Assembly (NCBI GenBank): GCA_039815685.1
Contig: JBCBYV010000016.1
Location: 1 to 64,000, forward strand
Length of the DNA stretch: 64,000 nt
DNA from: Thermohalobaculum sp039815685
Lineage (GTDB): Bacteria; Pseudomonadota; Alphaproteobacteria; Rhodobacterales; Rhodobacteraceae
Direction of reading: 5' to 3'
A program made the translations under genes and the position numbers. The first letter of the stretch is position 1, and each line of letters begins with the position of its first letter. Positions 9,278-16,787 of the stretch are shown here, in pieces. A model generated the notes under the pieces. It saw nothing but the letters and a program-made list of their open reading frames with translations. It did no database searches and was not told the origin of the DNA.

Positions 9278-10156
9278 ATGAGCGAGACATCGAAACCGCC
9301 CTCCCTCTTCTCCGACCCGGGCACGACATCCGCGACCCGTCCCGGACCGGCGCGCGGTCTACCGGGGCAGGATGCGCTCCACACCGGCCGCGCCGTCTTC
9401 ACCGACGCCTATGCGGTGATCCCGCGCGGCGTGATGCGCGATATCGTGACCAGCAGACTGCCGGGCTGGGAAGGGTGCCGCGCCTGGATCCTCGCCCGCC
9501 CGATGACGGGCTTCGCCGAGACCTTCGCGCAATACATCGTCGAACTGATCCCGGGCGGCGGCTCCGACACGCCGGAGCCCGAGGCGCATGGTCAGGCCGC
9601 CCTCTTCGTCCTCGACGGCGAGATCACCCTGGATCTCCTCGGCCGGCACCATCGTCTCGGCCCGGGCGGGTTCGCCTATATGCCGCCCTGGACGCTCTGG
9701 AGCGTGAGGAACAGCGGGGAGAGGCCGGCGCTCTTCACCTGGATCCGCAAGCGTTGGCAGACGGCGGAGGGGCTTTCCGCGCCCGATGCGATCGTTTCGG
9801 AAGACGCATTGACACCACCCGTCGCCATGCCCGGTGCGCCCGGCTGGATGACGTCGCGCTTCATAGACCCGGATGACCTGCGCCACGACATGCATGTCAA
9901 CATCGTGACCTTCGAGCCCGGCAGCTCCATCCCCTTCGAGGAGACGCATGTGATGGAGCACGGGATCTACGTGCTCGAAGGGAAGGCGGCGTACCGGCTG
10001 AACCGGGACTGGGTGGAGGTCGAGGCCGGCGATTTCCTCTGGCTCCGCGCCTTCTGTCCGCAGGCCTGCTATGCGGGCGGGCCGGGAAAGTTCCGCTACC
10101 TTCTCTACAAGGACGTGAACCGCCACCCGTCCCTCGACCTCGGCGCTCCGCAGTGA
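9278..10156 (+). CDS. allE: (S)-ureidoglycine aminohydrolase (bicupin, AllE/UGHY type)
   Basis: The 292-residue bicupin has an N-terminal cupin around residues 75-145 (ALFVLDGEITLDLLGRHHRLG) and a second at 205-285 with the metal-site stretch FEETHVMEHGIYVLEGKA and the end FCPQACYAGGPGKFRYLLYKD. This pattern matches ureidoglycine aminohydrolase, which releases ammonia from (S)-ureidoglycine to give ureidoglycolate in purine (allantoin) breakdown. It overlaps the ureidoglycolate lyase gene by four bases, which supports the assignment. No allantoinase or allantoate amidohydrolase is in the window. Confidence 0.9.
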   Translation: MSETSKPPSLFSDPGTTSATRPGPARGLPGQDALHTGRAVFTDAYAVIPRGVMRDIVTSRLPGWEGCRAWILARPMTGFAETFAQYIVELIPGGGSDTPEPEAHGQAALFVLDGEITLDLLGRHHRLGPGGFAYMPPWTLWSVRNSGERPALFTWIRKRWQTAEGLSAPDAIVSEDALTPPVAMPGAPGWMTSRFIDPDDLRHDMHVNIVTFEPGSSIPFEETHVMEHGIYVLEGKAAYRLNRDWVEVEAGDFLWLRAFCPQACYAGGPGKFRYLLYKDVNRHPSLDLGAPQ

Positions 10157-10641
10157 CAGCCATTCTGGCGCGGCCGCTGGAGGCGGAGCCGTTCGCTCCC
10201 TTTGGCGACCTGCTGCAGGCCGGGCCGTCGCCGATCATGATCAATGGCGGACGGTGCGAACGGCACGATGATCTCGCCAGGCTGGCGTTTCTCGGCGACG
10301 GCCGCGCGCGCGTTGCGCTCTTCCACTCCGCGCCCGTGTCACTCCCCTACCGCCTGACGATGATGGAGCGGCACCCGCTCGGCTCGCAGGCTTTCATGCC
10401 GGCCGGGCCCGATCCCTGGCTCGTGACCGTCGCCCCGGATGCAGGCGGGCGCCCTGGCACGCCACTGGCCTTCATCGCCGAGCCGGGCATTGGCGTGAAC
10501 CTGCTCGCAGGCACCTGGCACGGCGTCCTGACCCCACTGGACCGCCCCGCCGAGTTCTGGGTCGTGGACCGGGCAGGACCGGGGCCGAACCTCGAGGAAC
10601 ACATCTTCGCCGACCCCTACACCATCGTCGACGGCGCCTGA
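10153..10641 (+). CDS. allA: Ureidoglycolate lyase
   Basis: The 162-residue protein is of the AllA family: PFGDLLQAG near the start, INGGRCERHDDLA, VSLPYRLTMMERHPLGSQAFMP, and GVNLLAGTWHGVLTPLDRP, followed by FWVVDR. AllA splits ureidoglycolate into glyoxylate and urea in the last step of allantoin use. It starts at a GTG that overlaps the upstream stop (GTGA), so it is translated with the aminohydrolase. The pair forms a minimal two-gene operon for the final steps of purine-nitrogen recovery. Confidence 0.93.
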   Translation: MTAILARPLEAEPFAPFGDLLQAGPSPIMINGGRCERHDDLARLAFLGDGRARVALFHSAPVSLPYRLTMMERHPLGSQAFMPAGPDPWLVTVAPDAGGRPGTPLAFIAEPGIGVNLLAGTWHGVLTPLDRPAEFWVVDRAGPGPNLEEHIFADPYTIVDGA

Positions 10642-10990
10642 TTGCCGGCCAGCCTCTCCGCACCGCAGATATGCCAACGACACTGGAAAGGGCGCGGCGT
10701 GGAGCCCATCAGAGAACCGCAGTCGCAAGGCGGCACAGTAGTCGCGACGGGAGGCGCCACGGGATAGGGTAGGCGAGCGGTCGCGCCGCCGAGGTAGATA
10801 CGCAAAAACCTCGGCAGCCTGCCGCCGGGAGCGACTGAGCCAACATCGCCTTCGCGGACACGGCCACCCGACCCGCTGTTAAGCCCCAGGAACCTAGCAG
10901 CGAATTTTCTTGGCCCTGTGAACGTGATGTCGGCAAGGCCACGTCGCCGCTTGCAGATTATGTCCAAGATAGGGTGACCAACGCCAGGCC
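10642..10990. other. Intergenic region, no gene recognised
   Basis: No credible coding sequence or RNA was found between allA and the degenerate SEC-C remnant. Short open frames exist on both strands but have arginine/proline-rich, shadow-like composition and no ribosome site. Confidence 0.5.
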
Positions 10991-11311
10991 CTATCGAGAT
11001 CCTCCGACGGAATTGTCGTCAATTCGTCCGCGACAAAGGAGGATCATGATGTGAAGTGTCCCGGGGTTCACCCGGGACCTCCTGGATCGTAACAGAGCCC
11101 GACACTGCAAGAGCGTCTCTCCACACCGCCGAACAATCACCGAGCCTACTTGCGTTCCCTGAAAGAAGTGATCGCGCTGGCTGCCGTCGAAGCGGCCGCT
11201 CTTGAGGCAGCACTTCTTGTAGCGCTTGCCCGAGCCGCAGGGACACAGGTCGTTTCGGCCCAGCTTTTCCGTGAGTTCAACGTCGCCCGCGCACCATGCG
11301 GTCGCCGCTCT
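10991..11311 (-). pseudogene. Degenerate SEC-C zinc-motif gene remnant
   Basis: A stop-to-stop frame on the minus strand encodes ELTEKLGRNDLCPCGSGKRY followed by KKCC. This is an excellent SEC-C motif (the zinc-binding CPCGSG...CC element of SecA tails and small SEC-C proteins). The frame has no start codon: a TGA lies at 11312-11314. A plausible original N-terminus (MAKRINPDDQPSFRGHL, 11347-11400) is in another frame, so a frameshift or deletion has broken the gene. Its 3' end runs into a copy of the dispersed GTCCCGGG palindrome at 11058-11078. I read it as a decayed small SEC-C protein gene. Confidence 0.6.
11058..11078. repeat. Dispersed palindrome, copy 1
   Basis: GTCCCGGG, loop GTTCA, CCCGGGAC: an 8-bp perfect stem with a 5-base loop, followed by CTCCTGGA as in the copy at 14136. 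It lies in the 3' part of the SEC-C remnant. Confidence 0.75.
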
Positions 11312-11472
11312 TCACTCGCGTCTCCGAAGGGAAGCCGCGGCGCCGCTTAGAGATGACCTCGAAAGGACGGCTGATCGTCGGGATTGATGCGCTTTGCCAT
11401 GACACCCTCCATCGGCTTGGTTGCACCGGCAGCGCGCATAGCACGCTTGCCGCACCCTCGAAAGGACTGCGT

Positions 11473-12894
11473 TCAAGCGCTGGCGAGGCCGGGGTAGGTG
11501 TAGAAGCGTTGGGTCTGAAAGTTCCAGTTGGGATCGTCCCAGGCGATCATCTTTCCGGGGTTGAGGAGACCCTTCGGATCACACTCCCGCTTGAAGGCCA
11601 GCTGGAGGGGATCTGTCTGCTTCATACCGCCCTCTTCCAGCGTGTAGCGATGCGGGTTGAAGATCGGGCAGCCGTTCTCCTCGTGTAACCTTATGATCTC
11701 CTCCAGCCGCTCCTCGGTGGTGAAGCGGACGAGCGGGAGGCCCGAGAGCTGCACGCCGCCGTCGAAGCGGGTGATCTCGGTGTGGATCGGCACCTCGTCG
11801 CCGAACATCGCATGCATGCGCGCCATCGAGGCGAGCGGGTCGTCGCCCATGTAAGCCGTCTGAAGGTAGGTGACCTCCGGATCGACCCGCAGCGCCCGCA
11901 GCGTCGTGTGGTTCCAGCCAAGCTCATAGGCCGGGGGCAAGCCGTCGGTACCGTCCCGCGTCGCGTCATAGAGCACCTCAGCGCCTTGCCAACGAGCGGT
12001 GATGGTGCGGAGCCCGGCATGGCTGTGCTTGGCGACCATGGCGATCAGAACGGACTTGCCGACGGGAAGGAACTTCGCGTGGCGGCGGAAATACTGGGAC
12101 GGGACGGGATCGGCGACGGTGCAGAGCTGCTTCAGGAGGATCGCGTCCTCATTGGCGAGCTGCATTCCGCGGCGCGTCGCCTCGATGACATCGTCGAAGC
12201 CGATTATCACGTCGATCCAGTCATAGGCGGGGGCGAGCGGCATGCCCACTTCGACGATGGCGCCATTCACCCCATAGGCGTGGTTCGCCTTATGGATGTC
12301 GTCGCCCTGGAGCGTGAGGATCCTCGGCTCGGCCTCACAGGTGACGATCTTGAGGCTCAGAATGTTGCCGGTCGCGCGGAGGCCGCCCCAGCGGATCGAC
12401 CCGACGCCACCCGAGCCCCCCGCGATGAAGCCGCCAAGGGATGCGGTGCCGTGGGTCGAGGGGTGGATGCGCAGCTCCTGCCCCGTCTCGTCGCGTGTCT
12501 GCCGGTCAAGGTCGGCGAGGATGATGCCGCTTTCGGCGACGATCCGGCCCGGGGCGAGCTCCAGAACCCGGTTCATGTGCTTCATATGGAGGACGATCCC
12601 GCCCGCCAGCGGCATCGCCTGACCGTAATTTCCGGTCCCCGCGCCACGGGTGGTGACGGGAATGTCGTGCGCATAGGCGACGCGCATGACCTCGACCACC
12701 TCGTCGACACTCCTTGGCGCGACCACGAAATCGGCCGTGACATCCTCCAGGCGCGCTTTCAGGACGGGGGAGTACCAAAAGAAGTCCCGGCTCTTCTGCT
12801 TCACCGTCTTAGGATGGTCGTCGATATCGAGGCCGGAGAGGGCGGCTTTCGCGGCCGCGAGCGCTTCGGGGGTAGCGCGAGGCGTGGTGGTCAT
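11473..12894 (-). CDS. FAD-binding oxidoreductase (GlcD/D-lactate dehydrogenase, PCMH type)
   Basis: The 473-residue flavoprotein has a PCMH-type FAD domain around residues 50-235, including the pyrophosphate loop TTRGAGTGNYGQ and the later segment HGTASLGGFIAGGSGGVGSIRWG. The C-terminal FAD-oxidase domain ends in LLNPGKMI. Related enzymes oxidise 2-hydroxy acids such as glycolate or D-lactate. It is the last gene of a six-gene operon and overlaps the amidohydrolase by four bases, so it probably acts on a product of the imported and deaminated or hydrolysed compound. The actual substrate is not evident. Confidence 0.85.
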   Translation of the reverse strand: MTTTPRATPEALAAAKAALSGLDIDDHPKTVKQKSRDFFWYSPVLKARLEDVTADFVVAPRSVDEVVEVMRVAYAHDIPVTTRGAGTGNYGQAMPLAGGIVLHMKHMNRVLELAPGRIVAESGIILADLDRQTRDETGQELRIHPSTHGTASLGGFIAGGSGGVGSIRWGGLRATGNILSLKIVTCEAEPRILTLQGDDIHKANHAYGVNGAIVEVGMPLAPAYDWIDVIIGFDDVIEATRRGMQLANEDAILLKQLCTVADPVPSQYFRRHAKFLPVGKSVLIAMVAKHSHAGLRTITARWQGAEVLYDATRDGTDGLPPAYELGWNHTTLRALRVDPEVTYLQTAYMGDDPLASMARMHAMFGDEVPIHTEITRFDGGVQLSGLPLVRFTTEERLEEIIRLHEENGCPIFNPHRYTLEEGGMKQTDPLQLAFKRECDPKGLLNPGKMIAWDDPNWNFQTQRFYTYPGLASA

Positions 12895-14234
12895 CGGGTC
12901 TCCGTCTGCCGTGCCGTTGCCGGGTCGAGGCGGTCATAGGGTGGTGGGGATGCCCCGATCAGACGGCCGTTTCGGATGACGATGCGGTCGGACTGCGGGC
13001 GAGCGTTGAGCTCGGTCCAGCCGCGCGCCGCAGGAAAGAGGATCGCATCCGCGGGCGCGCCCAGGGCTAGGGTGCCGGCATCGAGCCCGAGCGCGCGGGC
13101 CGGCTTGGCCGAAAAGCTCGCGGGCCAGTCAGCTACCGGGTGGTCGAGATGGGCGATCCGCGTTGCCTCCCGCATCACCTCGGCCATGTCGAGATCGCCA
13201 TAGGCGTAGAACGGGTCGCGCGTATTGTCCGAAGCGAAGGAGACGTTCACGCCCCGTGCTTTCAGCTCATGCACCAGCGTCACGCCACGATAGCGCGGGG
13301 TGCGGCCGGGATGCCGGTCCTGAAGGTACATGTTGCACATCGGCAGGGAGACGACATCGAGCCCGGCCTCCGCAACCTTGTCCATGGTCCGGTCGGCTTC
13401 GTCCTTGGACAGGACCGAAAGGCTGCAGCAATGGCCAACGAGCACGCGGCCCTCGAAGCCGTTGCGCAGGCGCGCCTCGGCGATCTGAAGGAGCGTGTTG
13501 CTCTCGGGGTTCAGGCTCTCATCCGCGTGGAAATCCGCATTGAGGCCACGCTCAGCCGCCAGCCGGAAGAACCGGTCGAGCCGCGCGGGCACGTCAGACA
13601 TCGGATAGGTCACGGCGCCCAGGACCCCGCGGTGGCGCGCGACGAGATTCGCAATGCGCTCATAAGAATCCGAGTGCACGTACTCGAGCGTGGTGAGGGC
13701 GGCGGCCTGCAGGATAATGCGGCCGGTCCACGCCTCGCGCGCCTGGGCGAAGGCGGCCCAGCTCGTCTCCATCCGGTGATCGCCCGTGTCGAGATGGGTG
13801 CGGATGGCGGTGGTGCCGTGGGCGTAGGCCGCCTCCAGCGACTGCCCCATGCGCGCGGCGACATCCTCCTGCGTCCAGTTCGCCGTCCGGTCCACGCGCA
13901 CGGCTTCGAGCGCACCCTGGAAGGTGCCGTCCGGGTTCGGATAGCGGCGCCAGATATGCCCCTTGTCGAGATGGGTATGGCAGTCGACGAAGGCGGGGAG
14001 CAGCACCGCGCCCTTCATGTCGAGCACCGTCTCGTCGCCGCGAGCCTCGGCAAACCGACCGTCCCGGATCGCGATACTGCCGCGCTCGAACCCGTCCGCA
14101 TCGCCGGGCGGCGTCGGCCCTGCCGGGTGCGATGCGTCCCGGGCTCGACCCGGGACCTCCTGGGAGTCTGCGGGGACGAGAACGTTGTCGAGGCGGACCG
14201 GCCCCTCCGGCCAAGCCTCGACCGTATCCCTCAT
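12891..14234 (-). CDS. Amidohydrolase, cytosine-deaminase-like
   Basis: The 447-residue protein belongs to the amidohydrolase superfamily near cytosine deaminase (CodA): metal ligands in DCHTHLDKG, the later FHADESL and VGHCCSLS segments, and the aspartate of FASDNTRDPF. It likely deaminates or hydrolyses a cyclic nitrogen compound brought in by the upstream ABC transporter. An oddity is the N-terminus: residues 23-35 (DSQEVPGRARDAS) are encoded by a copy of the dispersed GTCCCGGG palindrome, inserted in frame between the first beta strand and GSIAIRDG. It overlaps the genes on both sides by four bases. Confidence 0.85.
   Translation of the reverse strand: MRDTVEAWPEGPVRLDNVLVPADSQEVPGRARDASHPAGPTPPGDADGFERGSIAIRDGRFAEARGDETVLDMKGAVLLPAFVDCHTHLDKGHIWRRYPNPDGTFQGALEAVRVDRTANWTQEDVAARMGQSLEAAYAHGTTAIRTHLDTGDHRMETSWAAFAQAREAWTGRIILQAAALTTLEYVHSDSYERIANLVARHRGVLGAVTYPMSDVPARLDRFFRLAAERGLNADFHADESLNPESNTLLQIAEARLRNGFEGRVLVGHCCSLSVLSKDEADRTMDKVAEAGLDVVSLPMCNMYLQDRHPGRTPRYRGVTLVHELKARGVNVSFASDNTRDPFYAYGDLDMAEVMREATRIAHLDHPVADWPASFSAKPARALGLDAGTLALGAPADAILFPAARGWTELNARPQSDRIVIRNGRLIGASPPPYDRLDPATARQTETR
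14136..14156. repeat. Dispersed palindrome, copy 2 (inside a CDS)
   Basis: GTCCCGGG, loop CTCGA, CCCGGGAC, preceded by GATGC and followed by CTCCTGGG. It lies inside the amidohydrolase gene and keeps the reading frame, adding about a dozen residues near the N-terminus. Confidence 0.85.
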
Positions 14235-15091
14235 CGCTCACGCCTCAAAGCACTCTCATGCCACTTCCGCAGCAGCAAGTAGTGGATGAGCGAGGTGATG
14301 GCGAAGATCACGACGCCAGTCAGCGCAATGAGCAGAAGTGCTGCGAACATCCGCGGGATGTTGAGCCGGTAGCCCGCCTCGAGGATGCGGAAGGCCAACC
14401 CTGCGCCCGTACCCGACGTGCCGGCCACGTACTCCGCCACGATCGCGCCAATGAGGCTGAGCCCGCCCGCGATCTTCAGCCCGGCGAGGAAATACGGCAT
14501 CGCCGACGGGATCTGCAGCAGCCTCAGCGTCTGCCATTTCGACGCGCCATAGATGCGGAAGAGGTCGCGAAGGTTATGGTCCGCCGAGTTCAGCCCGAGC
14601 GTCGTGTTCGAGAGCACCGGGAAGAACGCGACGATCCAGGCGCACACCACCAGCGCCACGATCTTGCTGTCGATATAGATCAGGATCAGCGGCGCGATGG
14701 CGACGATAGGCGTCACCTGCAGGATCACCGCATAGGGGAAGAGCGACATCTCGATCCATTTCGAGAGCGAGAAGAGGATCGCTAGGCCAACGCCCGCGAC
14801 GATGGCCGTGGCCAGCGCCAGCATCGTGACGCGAAGGGTGACAAGCAGCGCATCCCACAAGATCGGCCAGTCCTCGAGCAGCGTCGAACCTACCCGGCCA
14901 GGACCGGGCAGGATGTAGTGCGGGATCTCGTTTACCCGCACGATCAGCTCCCACGCTCCGATGCTAGCGGCCACCACGATGATCGGCAGCGCCCAGGCCC
15001 CAATGCGCTCCGCCCGCCGCTGGCGCATGCGCTTGAGTTCATCGAGATCGATCTCAGGGGTGGGCGCAACGCTAGATACCGCGTCACTCAT
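14231..15091 (-). CDS. ABC transporter permease (SsuC/TauC type)
   Basis: The 286-residue inner-membrane protein has about six hydrophobic segments and the binding-protein-dependent permease motif (YGASKWQTLRLLQIPSAMPYF). It is of the NitT/TauT type, which serves sulfonates, nitrate, taurine or pyrimidine-like compounds. The ATG at 15091 has an AGGGGGGAG ribosome site and overlaps the end of the DUF4268 gene by eight bases; the frame remains open upstream to 15136. It is co-transcribed with the ATPase and binding protein despite the intervening gene. Confidence 0.9.
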   Translation of the reverse strand: MSDAVSSVAPTPEIDLDELKRMRQRRAERIGAWALPIIVVAASIGAWELIVRVNEIPHYILPGPGRVGSTLLEDWPILWDALLVTLRVTMLALATAIVAGVGLAILFSLSKWIEMSLFPYAVILQVTPIVAIAPLILIYIDSKIVALVVCAWIVAFFPVLSNTTLGLNSADHNLRDLFRIYGASKWQTLRLLQIPSAMPYFLAGLKIAGGLSLIGAIVAEYVAGTSGTGAGLAFRILEAGYRLNIPRMFAALLLIALTGVVIFAITSLIHYLLLRKWHESALRRER

Positions 15092-16016
15092 CGTCTTGGC
15101 TCCCCCCTTCCCTAAGCGTAGTGACATAGAGAACAATCTGATTATGAAGCCAATCTATAGCCTCAGGCCAAGTATCTTGATCTTCCAGATCTATCGGGAA
15201 CTCTTGTCCGTACAAATGCCCACGGCCTTGAAGCCCAACTCTTGTGCTTAGCTTTTCCTCAAGATTTTCAAACGAACCGAAAGCCTGCTGCACGCTCTCA
15301 CCAATCTCTTCATGCGGTGCTCCCCTAGGCCCCCGAAGAAACAGACCCACATTTCTGACACCAGGCCACGCGGAAATAACGAACTCGGGGGTTGCTTCGA
15401 GCCAGATGTTAGTACCGCTAGGCGCTACACCTAGCGCTCGATCTTGCGGAAACCGTTCAAGATACGCCTTCCAGAAAGCTATGCGCTGCGCTCCTGTTTC
15501 CCCACTTCGATCTTGGCCACTCGCAATCGACGCGAGGGTTCGTTCCCAACCATTGGGCTGCTCCACCACCTCCAAGACCGGAGCGAGCGCACTGTCGCCA
15601 ATCTGCACGACACGTACGCGGATCATAAAGAACGAAAAATCAGAACTCGTATGTTTGTTAAGCCAGCCAATCGCTGAACGGTGCGCAGCTCGAAAGTCGG
15701 CAGCGATCCAGACCACAATCTGGACATCAAGGCCAGCCAGATATGTCAGTATCTGGCCCAAGTGCCTGTGGTCTGCTTTCTCAAGTTGGTTCTCCACAAG
15801 AACCCTCACGCCTGTCGCCGGAGAACGCAGGAGCAGGTCGGCAGAAAACTCATCGACCGACACCTCCCGGCTTACAAATTCGAGCGGCATCCCGATCGCG
15901 CCCTCAAGGATTTCCAGGTTCTCGGAAAGCCACACGGAGAAGACATGCGCCTCATGTGACCACGCTGCTCTAAGTGGCCGGTCTTCCAAATGGCCAAGCG
16001 TTGGTTGCCCGCTCAC
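15084..16016 (-). CDS. DUF4268 / PD-(D/E)XK nuclease-like protein inside ABC operon
   Basis: The 310-residue protein looks like the DUF4268 group of PD-(D/E)XK-type nucleases: SADLLLRSPATGVRVLVENQ followed by LEKADHRHLGQILTYLAG, then IVVWIAADFRAAHRSAIGWL and a C-terminal region (VRNVGLFLRG) of unknown fold. Likely active-site positions are the Asp of SADLLL and the Glu/Gln of ENQ, where Gln replaces the usual Lys. Four sampled 60-base lines (15121-15240 and 15601-15720) average 48% GC, against about 67% in a sampled line of the ATPase gene, which points to horizontal origin. It starts at a GTG overlapping the ATPase stop (GTGA) and ends eight bases inside the permease gene, so it is stitched into the operon. 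No methyltransferase is nearby. Function unknown; defence is one possibility. Confidence 0.75.
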   Translation of the reverse strand: MSGQPTLGHLEDRPLRAAWSHEAHVFSVWLSENLEILEGAIGMPLEFVSREVSVDEFSADLLLRSPATGVRVLVENQLEKADHRHLGQILTYLAGLDVQIVVWIAADFRAAHRSAIGWLNKHTSSDFSFFMIRVRVVQIGDSALAPVLEVVEQPNGWERTLASIASGQDRSGETGAQRIAFWKAYLERFPQDRALGVAPSGTNIWLEATPEFVISAWPGVRNVGLFLRGPRGAPHEEIGESVQQAFGSFENLEEKLSTRVGLQGRGHLYGQEFPIDLEDQDTWPEAIDWLHNQIVLYVTTLREGGSQDDE

Positions 16017-16783
16017 GCCTCATCCCCCATGGCGTCGCGGAGGGCGGCGGAGACGGTGCGGCAGCGTTCGACATAGTCATGGCTGGTGCGGAAGGCCTCG
16101 CCTCGGGGATAGGGGGCGTCGTTGGGCATGTCGTGGACGACGCGGCCCGGGCGGGCGGCCATCACGACGATGCGGCTCGAGAGAAAGACGCTCTCAAAGA
16201 CCGAGTGCGTGACGAAGACCACGGTGCAGCCAAGGCTCTGCTGGAGTGCCAACACGTCGTTATTGAGCTTGAAGCGCGTGATCTCGTCGAGGGCTGCAAA
16301 TGGCTCGTCCATCAGCAGGAGCCGGGGCTTCGTGACCATCGCACGGGCGATGGAGACGCGCATCTTCATGCCGCCCGAGAGCTCGCGAGGATAGGCGTCC
16401 TCGAACCCTGAAAGGCCGACGGAGGCGATGGCTTCCTCCATCTGCCCCCGTGCTGCGCGCTTCGAGACGCCGCGAAGGCGGAGGGGCAGCCAGACATTGC
16501 CGAAGACGGTGGACCATGGCGCCAGCGTCGGCTCCTGGAAGACCACGCCGAGATCGGGCTCGACGCCGGCCCGCCAGCGGATCTGCCCCGTGGTGGGCGA
16601 AGTGAGCCCGGCGATCAGCCTGAGTGCTGTGGACTTGCCGCAACCGGAGGGGCCTAGGAGGGAGACGAAGTCCCCCTCCCCCAGCGCGAGGCTCATGCCC
16701 CTCAGCGCCGTCACCTGCCCGCCGAAGACCTTCGAGACGTTTGCGATGGTCAGGAGCGGCGCCGTCGTCTGGCTGCCATCCAC
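16013..16783 (-). CDS. ABC transporter ATP-binding protein (SsuB/TauB type)
   Basis: The 256-residue ATPase carries Walker A GPSGCGKST, the Q-loop in VVFQEPTLAPWSTV, the signature LSGGMKMRVSIARAM and Walker B LLLMDEPFAALDE. It energises import through the SsuC-like permease. It begins at a GTG four bases after the stop of the binding-protein gene, so the first two genes are tightly linked. The next gene in the operon is not the permease but the DUF4268 gene. Confidence 0.93.
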   Translation of the reverse strand: MDGSQTTAPLLTIANVSKVFGGQVTALRGMSLALGEGDFVSLLGPSGCGKSTALRLIAGLTSPTTGQIRWRAGVEPDLGVVFQEPTLAPWSTVFGNVWLPLRLRGVSKRAARGQMEEAIASVGLSGFEDAYPRELSGGMKMRVSIARAMVTKPRLLLMDEPFAALDEITRFKLNNDVLALQQSLGCTVVFVTHSVFESVFLSSRIVVMAARPGRVVHDMPNDAPYPRGEAFRTSHDYVERCRTVSAALRDAMGDEA

Positions 16784-16787
16784 CGGC

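Noticed and set aside
15084..16016. Type II restriction-modification system
   Set aside because: No methyltransferase or specificity gene is near, so the DUF4268 protein is not called a restriction enzyme.
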